From contig NZ_JAJONF010000057.1 in NCBI RefSeq assembly GCF_021462265.1, positions 1 through 55,928 of the forward strand: a DNA stretch of 55,928 nt, read 5' to 3'. Position 1 is the first letter of the stretch; every line of letters starts with the position of its first letter. Source of the DNA: Streptomyces shenzhenensis. GTDB taxonomy: Bacteria; Actinomycetota; Actinomycetes; Streptomycetales; Streptomycetaceae. This document shows positions 14,692 to 22,623 of this stretch, piece by piece. Position numbers and translations under genes: made by a program. The notes beneath the pieces were generated by a model. That model was given only the letters and a program-made list of their open reading frames with translations. It searched no databases and was not told the DNA's origin.

Positions 14692-17517
14692 ATGAGGGGC
14701 ACCACGGCAGAGGCCGGGGCCGACGCCGGCGTCCCGGTGCGCCTGGCGGCGGTCTATCTGCCCGCCGACCTCCCCCGCCAGGGCCGGATGGCGTTCTGGG
14801 ACCCTGAGGGGGACCCGCTGCCCGGCACCGCGACCGAGGAGCTGACGGTCGTACGACGGCACGGCGCCACCGGAGTCCGCCGCCGGCAGGTGCCCGCACT
14901 CACCCTGCCGCTCGCCGACGCACTGCCGCTGCTCGTCCGGGCCCGCCGCGACCCGGCAGCCCATCCCGCCACCGCCTGCTGGGGCGCGGCCGCCCTGCAC
15001 GCGCTGCGGCTCGCCGCCCGCGGCCGGCTGCTGCCCGGCCTCACCCCGGCCGGCCACGACGCCTGGCGGGCCGGCCCCCTGGAACCCGCCGACATCGCCC
15101 ACCTGCGCGCGGTGGCCGCCGCCCTGCCCGCCGAGGGGCACGCCGTCCCGCTGCCCGGCCCCGGCCCGCTCCTGCTGCCCCAGCCGGAAGCGCTGATCCG
15201 TTCCTTCCTGGACGCCGTCGCCGACACCCTGCCCCGCACCCCGGCCGCCCCGCACACCGCGGGCCGGCCCTTCGCCGCCCGCGAACCCCAGCGGCTGCCC
15301 GACGCCCACGAATGGGCCGCGGAGGTCGCCGCCGGCATGGACGCGGGCGTGCGGATCTCACTGCGCCTGGACCTGTCGGCGTCCGACCTCTTCGACGACG
15401 GCGAGGGCGCGCACCGCGCGGGAGCGGCGATCGTCCAGGTGCACAGCCTGGCCGACCCGACCCTGGTGACCGACGCGGCGGCGCTGTGGGCCGGCCGGTC
15501 CGACGCGGCCTTCGGTCCCCGCGCACGGGTGGACGCGGCGCTGGCCGTGCGCCGCGCCGCGCGGGTGTGGCCGCCGCTGGACCGCCTCGCCGAGCAGGAC
15601 GTGCCGGACGTGCTCGCGCTCAGCGAGGAGGAGCTCGGGCAACTGCTCGGGACGGCGGCGACCAGGCTCGCGGCGGCCGGGGTCGCCGTGCACTGGCCCC
15701 GGGACCTGGCCCAGGACCTGACCGCCGCGGCCGTGGTCCGGCCCGCCCCCGGATCGGCCACCGACGGCACCGGCTTCTTCGAGAGCGAGGAACTGCTCCA
15801 GTTCCGCTGGCAGCTGGCGCTCGGCGGCGATCCGCTCAGCGAAGCCGAGATGGACGCCCTCGCGGAGGCCCACCGCCCGGTCGTACGGCTGCGGGACCGC
15901 TGGGTGCTCGTCGACCCCGCCCTCGTCCGCAAGGCCCGCAAGCGCGAACTGGGCCTGCTGGACCCGGTCGACGCGCTCTCCGTGGCGCTCACCGGCGAGG
16001 CAGAGGTGGACGGCGAGCGGGTCGAGGCCGTCCCCGTCGGCGTCCTCGCGGCCCTGCGCGACCGCCTCACCGCCGGCATCCGGCCGGCCGAGCCGCCCGC
16101 CGGTCTGCACGCCACTCTGCGCGACTACCAACTGAGGGGCCTGGCCTGGCTCGACCTGATGACTTCCCTGGGCCTCGGCGGCTGCCTCGCCGACGACATG
16201 GGCCTCGGCAAGACGATCACCGTCATCGCCCTGCACCTGAAGCGGGACCGTACGGAGCCGACCCTCGTGGTCTGCCCGGCCTCACTGCTCGGCAACTGGC
16301 AGCGGGAGATCGCCCGGTTCGCGCCCGGCGTGCCGGTCCGCCGCTTCCACGGCCCCGACCGCACCCTGGACGGCCTCACCGGCGGCTTCGTCCTCACCAC
16401 GTACGGCACCATGCGCGCCACCGCCGCCAGACTCGCCGACCAGCCCTGGGGCATGGTCGTCGCCGACGAGGCCCAGCACGTCAAGAACCCCTACTCGGCC
16501 ACCGCCAAGGCACTGCGCACCATCCCGACCCGCGCGCGCGTGGCCCTCACCGGCACCCCCGTGGAGAACAACCTCTCCGAGCTCTGGGCCCTCCTCGACT
16601 GGACCACCCCCGGACTCCTCGGCCCGCTCAAGTCCTTCCGCGCCCGGCACGCGCGCGCCGTCGAGAACGGCGGGGCCGACGAGAACGGGGCGGCGGTGGC
16701 CCGGCTGGCCCGCCTGGTCCGCCCCTTCCTCCTGCGCCGCAAGAAGTCCGACCCGGGCATCGTCCCCGAACTCCCGCCGAAGACGGAGACCGACCACCCG
16801 GTCCCGCTCACCCGCGAGCAGGCCGCGCTGTACGAGGCGGTGGTGCGTGAGTCGATGCTCGCCATCGAGACGGCGGACGGCATGGCGCGCCGCGGCCTGG
16901 TGCTCAAGCTGCTCGGCGCCCTCAAGCAGCTCTGCGACCACCCCGCGCTCTACCTCAAGGAAGAGACCGGTGCCGAGGGCCTGGCCGCCCGCTCCGGCAA
17001 GCTCACCCTGCTCGACGAACTACTGGACACCGTGCTCGCCGAGGACGGCTCGGCGCTCGTCTTCACGCAGTACGTCGGCATGGCCCGCATGATCACCGCG
17101 CACCTCCGGGCCCGCGCGGTCCCGGTCGACCTCCTGCACGGCGGCACCCCGGTGCCGGAGCGGGAGCGCATGGTGGACCGCTTCCAGAGCGGGGCGATCC
17201 CGGTCCTCGTGCTGTCCCTGAAGGCCGCGGGCACCGGCCTCAACCTCACCCGCGCCGGCCATGTCGTCCACTTCGACCGCTGGTGGAATCCGGCGGTGGA
17301 GGAACAGGCCACCGACCGCGCGTACCGCATCGGCCAGACCCAGCCGGTCCAGGTGCACCGGCTGGTGACCGAGGGCACCGTCGAGGACCGTATCGCCGAG
17401 ATGCTGGAGTCGAAGCGGGCCCTCGCCGACGCGATCCTCGGCTCCGGCGAGTCCGCGCTGACCGAGCTGACGGACCGTGAGCTGTCCGACCTGGTGTCGT
17501 TGCGGAGGACGTCATGA
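14692..17517 (+). CDS. SNF2-family DEAD/DEAH-box helicase
   Basis: A 941-residue Swi2/Snf2-type ATPase. The N-terminal half is a bacterial SNF2-associated region. The motor starts near residue 480 with LRDYQLRGLAWLDLM, Walker A DDMGLGKT, the DEAQ box ADEAQHVKN and LTGTPVENNLSELWALLDW. The second RecA lobe has LVFTQYVGMA, LLHGGTPVPERERMVDRFQ and DRWWNPAVEEQATDRAYRIGQ. I preferred the ATG at 14692 over GTG 14680, because that GTG overlaps the GGGAGG ribosome-binding site. It translocates on or remodels DNA-protein complexes. The ATGA overlap with the SWIM gene suggests the two products work together. Confidence 0.92.
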   Translation: MRGTTAEAGADAGVPVRLAAVYLPADLPRQGRMAFWDPEGDPLPGTATEELTVVRRHGATGVRRRQVPALTLPLADALPLLVRARRDPAAHPATACWGAAALHALRLAARGRLLPGLTPAGHDAWRAGPLEPADIAHLRAVAAALPAEGHAVPLPGPGPLLLPQPEALIRSFLDAVADTLPRTPAAPHTAGRPFAAREPQRLPDAHEWAAEVAAGMDAGVRISLRLDLSASDLFDDGEGAHRAGAAIVQVHSLADPTLVTDAAALWAGRSDAAFGPRARVDAALAVRRAARVWPPLDRLAEQDVPDVLALSEEELGQLLGTAATRLAAAGVAVHWPRDLAQDLTAAAVVRPAPGSATDGTGFFESEELLQFRWQLALGGDPLSEAEMDALAEAHRPVVRLRDRWVLVDPALVRKARKRELGLLDPVDALSVALTGEAEVDGERVEAVPVGVLAALRDRLTAGIRPAEPPAGLHATLRDYQLRGLAWLDLMTSLGLGGCLADDMGLGKTITVIALHLKRDRTEPTLVVCPASLLGNWQREIARFAPGVPVRRFHGPDRTLDGLTGGFVLTTYGTMRATAARLADQPWGMVVADEAQHVKNPYSATAKALRTIPTRARVALTGTPVENNLSELWALLDWTTPGLLGPLKSFRARHARAVENGGADENGAAVARLARLVRPFLLRRKKSDPGIVPELPPKTETDHPVPLTREQAALYEAVVRESMLAIETADGMARRGLVLKLLGALKQLCDHPALYLKEETGAEGLAARSGKLTLLDELLDTVLAEDGSALVFTQYVGMARMITAHLRARAVPVDLLHGGTPVPERERMVDRFQSGAIPVLVLSLKAAGTGLNLTRAGHVVHFDRWWNPAVEEQATDRAYRIGQTQPVQVHRLVTEGTVEDRIAEMLESKRALADAILGSGESALTELTDRELSDLVSLRRTS

Positions 17518-19793
17518 GCGGCGAGGGCGAGCAGCGGCCCGGGGACGCGGCGCGACGTGCGCTGCGGGCCGCGCGGGAGCACGGGGCGGCGGAGACCGGG
17601 GGCGACGGGGCGGCTCCGGGCGGGGGAGCGGGGGAGCGCCCGGAGCGGGCGCCCAGGCCGGGGGATGCCGCACGGCTGGCGCTGCGGGCGGCTGCTGCCG
17701 CGAAGGAGGCGGAGCAGCGGGATGCCGAGACCGAGCCCGGGGGCAGGCCCGAGGCGGCTCCCGAGTCCCGCGCCGGCGCCGAACGGGCGGACCAGGCCGG
17801 CACCGGTGCCCGCGCCGCCGTCCCGCCGGGCAGTCGTCCCGGTGACCTGGCGCGGGAGGCGCTGCGGGCGGCGCGCGCGGAGGCGAGGCGAGCCGAGGAG
17901 GCGGCGGCGCAGGCTTCGCACCAGTCACCGGCCCGTCCGGCACGGCGACTGCCCTCGTCGGCACCGGCGACCGCGGCAAGCGGTCGCACCGCCCGCGACC
18001 TGCGGCAGTTCCTGGCGACCGCGTTCCAGATGCCGAGGGACGAGGCCGAGCCGAACGCTGCCGAGCCCGGGGCGGGGCCGAACGCCGTCGAGCCCGCCGC
18101 GCGGCTGAACGCTGCCGAGCTGAAGGCTGCCGAGCCTGAGGTGGGGCTGAACGCCGTCGAGCTGAAGGCTGCCGAGCCCGCCGTGGGACTGAACGCTGCC
18201 GAGCTGAACGCCGTCGAGCCCGAGGTGGGGCTGAACGCCGTCGAGCCGGAAGCCGAGCCGAACGGCGTCGAACCCGCAGCCGAGCCGAACGCCGTCGAGC
18301 CCGAGCCCCGGCCAGCCACGGCCGCCACGGCCCTCACGGACCCTCCGGAGCCGAGCGCCCCGGCCTGGGCCCCGACCCCGGCGCCGACCCCGACCCCTTC
18401 CCCGGCTCCGGCCCCGGCACCGGCCTGGGCCCCGACCCCAGCGCCGGCCTCGTCCCCGACCCCTTCCCCGGCTCCGGCCCCAGCTTCAGCCCCGGCCCCC
18501 TCCGCGACGCCCCGCCTCCCGCGCACCATGGCCACCCCGCACCGCGACAGCGAGCTCCGCCGCACCTTCGCGGCCCTCCCCTCCCTGACGCCTCGCGACC
18601 CCGCCGGCGCTTCCGGCTTCGCCGAGACCTGGTGGGGCAACGCGTGGGTGCGGGCGCTGGAAGAAGGCGCGTTGGACGTCAAGCGGCTTGTGCGCGGGCG
18701 GGGTTACGCCGAGCGCGGGCACGTGGACGCCATCACCGTGACCCCGGGACTGGTCCTGGCGTACGTGCAGGGCAGCCGGCCCCGGCCGTACCGCGTGCAG
18801 GTGCGCCTGCGGACCTTCGGCGAGGACGAGTGGGAGCGGCTGCTGGAGGCGGCCGCCGACCGGCCCGCCGACATCGCCGCGCTGCTCGACAAGGAGCTGC
18901 CGCAGACCCTCGTCGACACCGGGGTGCCGTTGCTGCCCGGGCCAGGTGAGCTCGAACCCCGGTGCAGCTGCCCGGACTTCGGTCACCCCTGCAAGCACGC
19001 GGCAGCCCTCTGCTACCAGACCGCGCGGCTGCTGGATGCCGACCCGTTCGTACTGCTCCTGCTGCGCGGCCGCGGCGAGCGCGAGGTGCTCGACGCGCTG
19101 TCCCGGCGCAACGCAGCCCGCGCGGCCCGGGAGCGGCAGCCGGTCTCCCTGCCGGGCGTCCGGGCGACCGAGGCTTTCGTGCCGCGTCGACTCCCGCCGC
19201 TGCCCCCTCCGCTGCCGGTACCGGCACATCCCGAGCAGCCCCCCGTCTATCCGGGGGTGCCCGGCGGCCCGGACCCGTTCGCGCTGGACCAGCTGGCCAC
19301 CGACGCGGCGGCCCGCGCCCACGCCGTGCTCGCCACCGGCCGCGACCCGGTCGGTGCACTGACCCTCTGGCAGGACGCGGTACGGCTCGCCGCTGCCCGC
19401 CCGGGGTCCGGTCTCACCGCGTCCACCCGTGCCCTCTACGCCACGCTCGCGGACGCCGTCGGCCGCGCCCCCGGCGACCTGGCGCGCGCGGTCGCCGCCT
19501 GGCGTCAGGGCGGACCGGAGGGGCTGGCCGTACTGGAAGAGCCCTGGGACCCGCCGGCCGGCCGCTTCGACCGGGCCCGGCCGCTGCTGCTCGCCGCGGA
19601 CCTCCCGGCCTTCCGGCCGTGGCGCAACCACCTCACCCACCCCGGCGGCCACCTCCAGCTCCGCTTCGGCCGGGACGGCCTGTGGTACGCCTACGAGTCG
19701 GAGCCGGGCCGCGACGACTGGTGGCCCAGAGGCACCCCCGACCTCGACCCGGTCGGCGCACTGACCGGCCTCGGGGCGGTGGACGAGCTGTAG
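17514..19793 (+). CDS. SWIM zinc-finger protein with low-complexity N-terminus
   Basis: A 759-residue protein. Residues 1-175 are Ala/Arg/Glu-rich with repeated GDAAR.ALRAA-like helices. Residues about 178-264 are a LNAxELxAxEPxVG tandem repeat, and about 265-335 a Pro/Ala-Pro-Thr linker. From about residue 345 begins the conserved part (FAETWWGNAWVRALE), with the SWIM zinc finger CxC-x6-CxH at Cys484, Cys486, Cys493 and His495. The C-terminal third is helical. SWIM domains bind DNA or proteins and often pair with SNF2 ATPases, which fits the ATGA overlap with the upstream helicase gene. Confidence 0.85.
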   Translation: MSGEGEQRPGDAARRALRAAREHGAAETGGDGAAPGGGAGERPERAPRPGDAARLALRAAAAAKEAEQRDAETEPGGRPEAAPESRAGAERADQAGTGARAAVPPGSRPGDLAREALRAARAEARRAEEAAAQASHQSPARPARRLPSSAPATAASGRTARDLRQFLATAFQMPRDEAEPNAAEPGAGPNAVEPAARLNAAELKAAEPEVGLNAVELKAAEPAVGLNAAELNAVEPEVGLNAVEPEAEPNGVEPAAEPNAVEPEPRPATAATALTDPPEPSAPAWAPTPAPTPTPSPAPAPAPAWAPTPAPASSPTPSPAPAPASAPAPSATPRLPRTMATPHRDSELRRTFAALPSLTPRDPAGASGFAETWWGNAWVRALEEGALDVKRLVRGRGYAERGHVDAITVTPGLVLAYVQGSRPRPYRVQVRLRTFGEDEWERLLEAAADRPADIAALLDKELPQTLVDTGVPLLPGPGELEPRCSCPDFGHPCKHAAALCYQTARLLDADPFVLLLLRGRGEREVLDALSRRNAARAARERQPVSLPGVRATEAFVPRRLPPLPPPLPVPAHPEQPPVYPGVPGGPDPFALDQLATDAAARAHAVLATGRDPVGALTLWQDAVRLAAARPGSGLTASTRALYATLADAVGRAPGDLARAVAAWRQGGPEGLAVLEEPWDPPAGRFDRARPLLLAADLPAFRPWRNHLTHPGGHLQLRFGRDGLWYAYESEPGRDDWWPRGTPDLDPVGALTGLGAVDEL
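18105..18250 (+). repeat. 42-base in-frame tandem repeat in the SWIM gene
   Basis: Three full units start at 18105, 18147 and 18189, and a fourth begins at 18231. Each encodes about LNA(A/V)EL(K/N)A(A/V)EP(E/A)VG. Degenerate PNAVEP units flank it out to about 18049 and 18306. The repeat length is a multiple of three, so copy-number changes keep the frame. Alleles probably differ in number between strains. Confidence 0.8.
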
Positions 19794-19929
19794 GGGCAGA
19801 ACCGTGGGCCAGCCGAGCGGCGGCGCTCAGGCACTGCCCACAACGACACGGCCCCCCGCCCCGCCTGTCACCGCCACGCGGCGCCGCCGAAGACCCGGCG
19901 CACGTCACGGGTCGTCCCGGCACAGCACC

Positions 19930-20361
19930 TCACACCTCCTCGACCGACACGGCGACCGGGGTGCCCGCCTCGACCGTGCGGCTGACCGTGCACAGCCGGT
20001 CGTGGGAGACGGCGACCGCCCGGGGCAGGATCGCGCGGGCCCGGTCGCCGGCCGCGCCGTCCGGGAAGGCGACGGAGAAGGCGACCGCGAGATCCGTCAT
20101 CCGGTTGCCGTCCTCGTCGCTCACCTTGTGGCCGCTGACGGTGACGGTGAAGGCGGTCGGCTCGACGTGCCGGCTCGTTGACACGTCCACGTCCGCCGCC
20201 GTACAGCCCCCGATCGCGGCGAGCAGCAGCTCGACCGGGGTGAATTCGGTGCCGTCGCCGGTACCGAAGGTGATCGTGCCGCCGCGGGCGTTCGTCGCGG
20301 TGAAGCGGCCGGTGCCGGTGCGCTCGACCGTGACCAGCCGCAGGGAGTCCTCTTCGCTCAT
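19930..20361 (-). CDS. OsmC-family protein
   Basis: A 143-residue protein of the OsmC/Ohr superfamily, with TGRFTATNARGGTITFGTGDG, PVELLLAAIGGCTAADVDV and a C-terminal HDRLCTVSRTVEAG segment. Two cysteines fit the peroxidatic and resolving positions: one in GGCTAAD and one in LCTVSRT. Such enzymes reduce organic hydroperoxides, and this one is closer to the YhfA-like OsmC group than to Ohr. It is a single gene convergent with the SWIM gene. No obvious operator was seen. Confidence 0.85.
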   Translation of the reverse strand: MSEEDSLRLVTVERTGTGRFTATNARGGTITFGTGDGTEFTPVELLLAAIGGCTAADVDVSTSRHVEPTAFTVTVSGHKVSDEDGNRMTDLAVAFSVAFPDGAAGDRARAILPRAVAVSHDRLCTVSRTVEAGTPVAVSVEEV

Positions 20362-20388
20362 ACCGGTGAACCTAAGGCAGCCCGGGCG

Positions 20389-21123
20389 TCAGCGCAGGAT
20401 GTTCACGGCCCGCGCCACCACCAGGACCACCGTCACCAGGGAGACGGAGGACTGCAGCATCATCAGCATCTTGGCCCAGCGGGACAACGGCATCACGTCG
20501 GTCGGGCTGAACGCGGTGGAGTTGGTGAAGGACAGGTACAGGTAGTCGAGAAAACCCGGCTCCCAGTCGGACGGCGCCGTTTCCGGACTCTGCATCTGCA
20601 CGAAGAGGAAGTCCGCGAACTGGTGCTGGCCGAGGGCCCGTGCCATCGGCCCGCCCCGGTCCCACTCCCAGTACCAGAGGGCGAACACGATGACGTTCGT
20701 CAGCCAGATGCCACCACCGGTCAGCAGCAGCGGCCCGGCGTCCATGCCCTCGCTGCCGTTCACGAGGCCCGCCACCAGCCGGACCGCCGCCCAGCCGTTG
20801 GCCAGGCTGATCGCCCCCATCAGGATCAGTCCCAGCACCCGCAGCCACCGGGTGCGGGGCTCGACACGCCGGGGGTTGCCGGCGATGAGGCCGGCCAGCA
20901 GCACCACCTCCAGGACGGGCAGGGCCCAGTAGGGCTGCGGGGCGAGCCGGTGCGGCAGTATCAGCTGGAGGGCGATCGCCACGAGAATCACAGCGGTCAC
21001 CGCCCACCGCGGCTCGCCCCGCGTCGCCCGGCGCCACGCCGGCACCACATCGCGCTCGCCGCTCTCCAGCAGCCCTTCGATCCTGGCCAGACGGTTCTCG
21101 GCATCGGACATTCGGTCGCTCAT
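20389..21123 (-). CDS. membrane protein, DUF1345-like / ion-channel-like
   Basis: A 244-residue protein starting at MSDRMSDAENRLARIEGLLESGE, a soluble heptad-like N-terminus, followed by about five hydrophobic segments (AVILVAIALQLILPH, VLEVVLLAGLIAG, VLGLILMGAISLANGW, GGGIWLTNVIVFALWYWEW and the last MLMMLQSSVSLVTVVLVVARAVNIL). The segment FLDYLYLSFTNSTAFSPTDVMPLSRWAK before the last helix resembles the pore-loop region of two-helix ion channels. The selectivity filter TVGYG is absent, so channel activity is uncertain. The ATG at 21123 is preferred over a start nine residues upstream. Confidence 0.75.
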   Translation of the reverse strand: MSDRMSDAENRLARIEGLLESGERDVVPAWRRATRGEPRWAVTAVILVAIALQLILPHRLAPQPYWALPVLEVVLLAGLIAGNPRRVEPRTRWLRVLGLILMGAISLANGWAAVRLVAGLVNGSEGMDAGPLLLTGGGIWLTNVIVFALWYWEWDRGGPMARALGQHQFADFLFVQMQSPETAPSDWEPGFLDYLYLSFTNSTAFSPTDVMPLSRWAKMLMMLQSSVSLVTVVLVVARAVNILR

Positions 21124-21433
21124 GGCCACGATTGTCCCGACACCGTCCACCGACGCACCGACCGGCCCGGCCGGCTGTCCTTGGCCGGGGCCGTGTCAGG
21201 AGGCCATCGAGCTGCTGCGTCGTCAGCAGGCCGGCGGGCTCGTCACACCGGAGAGCGCCGGGACTCTCGGCCTGTGCCCGCGTTTCCGGGCCTGGGCTGT
21301 CCCAGGGAGCGTCGGTGTGGTGCGGTCCGGCGCGGGAACGGAGTCGATCGACCGGCACCGCCGCAAGGGGCCTTGCCCGTGCGGGGCGGGACGCAGGTAC
21401 CAACGCTGCCGCGGAGGCGACGTCACAGCCTGA
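21122..21433 (+). CDS. possible small SEC-C-like protein or gene remnant
   Basis: A 103-residue reading frame with high third-position GC. The C-terminus contains KGPCPCGAGRRYQRCRG, which matches the SEC-C metal-binding motif C-x-C-x8-C-C except that the last Cys is Arg. The middle (CQEAIELLRRQQAGG) is helical. The nominal start overlaps the start codon of the opposite-strand gene, which is awkward, so it may be a truncated remnant. Function is not assigned. Confidence 0.3.
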   Translation: MATIVPTPSTDAPTGPAGCPWPGPCQEAIELLRRQQAGGLVTPESAGTLGLCPRFRAWAVPGSVGVVRSGAGTESIDRHRRKGPCPCGAGRRYQRCRGGDVTA

Positions 21434-21530
21434 CAAGCTCGTGCGAGCGCACCCGTCGGGGTCCTGGCCGTGCGTCGCATGACACACTCGGGTCAGGACG
21501 TCACAGGCGGCGGCAGCGGGAGGTAGCGCC

Positions 21531-21785
21531 TTGCTGACATTGGATCTGCACCCGGTCTTCCGGAACAACCGCGACATCGAACTCTCGCTGCGGCAGATCG
21601 TCTTCCAGGCGAAACGCACGGGGGAGCCCGTCGTGCAGATCATTCACGGAAAGGGCACCGGGCAGCTCAAGGGGCGCGTCCTCGCCTTCCTCGGCCAGAG
21701 GCACATCAGGAAGCTCTACGACCGTGTGGAGATCGACACGGTGAACACGGGCCGGATCCTGGTCCACTTCACGCCCCTGACCTGA
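21531..21785 (+). CDS. Smr-domain small protein
   Basis: An 84-residue stand-alone Smr (small MutS-related) domain. LDLHPVFRNNRDIELSLRQIVFQA is the N-terminal LDLH motif, and IIHGKGTGQLKGRVLAFLGQ the HGKGTG motif. The C-terminus is VEIDTVNTGRILVHF. Smr domains bind or nick nucleic acids, for example in ribosome rescue. The TTG start at 21531 follows GGGAGG with seven bases of spacing. It is a single gene with no visible partner. Confidence 0.8.
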   Translation: MLTLDLHPVFRNNRDIELSLRQIVFQAKRTGEPVVQIIHGKGTGQLKGRVLAFLGQRHIRKLYDRVEIDTVNTGRILVHFTPLT

Positions 21786-21792
21786 GAGAGCG

Positions 21793-22029
21793 TCAAGTCC
21801 GGTCTCCGGTCCCCCTCCGCGCTTTCGGAGCCGGCCGGCGTCCGCGGTCCAGGAGGGCCTTGCCCGGGATCGTGGATCCGCCGGCCAGGCGCAGTTCGCC
21901 GAATCGCGAAGGGCCCGGTCGGACGCGGTGGGCGTCACCGACGAGGTCCGACTGCTCGTCGGCCAGTTCGGCGGCCGCCTCGGCGAGTGCCGCTGCCGCG
22001 GGGTCGTCACCGGTGGCGGGGACCGCCAC
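21793..22029 (-). CDS. hypothetical small protein, uncertain
   Basis: A 78-residue reading frame with GTG start and Streptomyces-like codon use. The first half is an Ala/Glu/Asp helix (AAAALAEAAAELADEQSDL) and the second is Gly/Pro/Arg-rich. No ribosome-binding site is well placed and I recognise no family. It is the only coding candidate in the 420 bases between the Smr gene and the ArsR operator, and it may be a remnant. Confidence 0.25.
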   Translation of the reverse strand: MAVPATGDDPAAAALAEAAAELADEQSDLVGDAHRVRPGPSRFGELRLAGGSTIPGKALLDRGRRPAPKARRGTGDRT

Positions 22030-22207
22030 GACCGCGACGGAGTCGCTCCCCCCGCACCGGTCGCGGCGCGATCCCGGCCTCCGGCTTCATCCTGCACGCC
22101 GAGCGCGGCAGGAGCCCCACGTGGAGGCGCGGAGCGCAGCGGTCGCGGCCGCCTTCTGACAACCCGCTCCCGACCTCGAATCGGCTCCCGGAGCGACGAC
22201 CAGATGC

Positions 22208-22231
22208 CGAATTGCAAAATTTCGCAATTCG
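22208..22231. promoter_or_regulatory. ArsR operator upstream of the first ArsR gene
   Basis: A perfect inverted repeat with arms CGAATTGC and GCAATTCG separated by eight A/T-rich bases. It lies about 50 bases before the ArsR start, in an AT-rich patch that stands out from the surrounding DNA. It is the likely autoregulatory site. Confidence 0.7.
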
Positions 22232-22281
22232 TTAGATGCTTTGTTTACTGTGTCTGCAGGTAGTCGGGAAGTCGAGGAGCC

Positions 22282-22623
22282 GTGTCCGTTCCGCTGTACC
22301 AGGCCAAAGCCGAGTTCTTCCGGATGCTGGGGCACCCCATGCGGATCCGGGTGCTGGAGCTTCTGCAGGACGGGCCGATGCCGGTCCGGAACCTGCTCGC
22401 AGCCATCGAGGCGGAGCCTTCGGGGCTGTCGCAGCAACTGGCGCTGCTGCGCCGCTCGGGCATCGTCAGTGCCCGGCGCGAGGGCTCGACGGTGGTCTAC
22501 GCGCTCGCGAGCGGGGACGTTGCCGGCCTGCTGGGTGCCGCACGGCGGATCCTGACCGAGGTGCTGGCCGGGCAGCACAAGCTGCTGGCCGAACTGCGGG
22601 AAGCCGAGGTCGCCGCGCGATGA
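22282..22623 (+). CDS. ArsR/SmtB-family regulator, copy 1
   Basis: A 113-residue winged-helix repressor: LYQAKAEFFRMLGHPMRIRVLELLQDGP, then SGLSQQLALLRRSGIVSARREGSTVVYAL. It has no cysteine at all, so the ELCVCDL metal site of classical ArsR is absent and the signal must be something else. The GTG start lies close to GAGGAG. Its stop overlaps the SulP start (ATGA), so it probably regulates that transporter and itself through the palindrome at 22208-22231. It is paralogous to the genes at 25075 and 26701. Confidence 0.88.
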   Translation: MSVPLYQAKAEFFRMLGHPMRIRVLELLQDGPMPVRNLLAAIEAEPSGLSQQLALLRRSGIVSARREGSTVVYALASGDVAGLLGAARRILTEVLAGQHKLLAELREAEVAAR

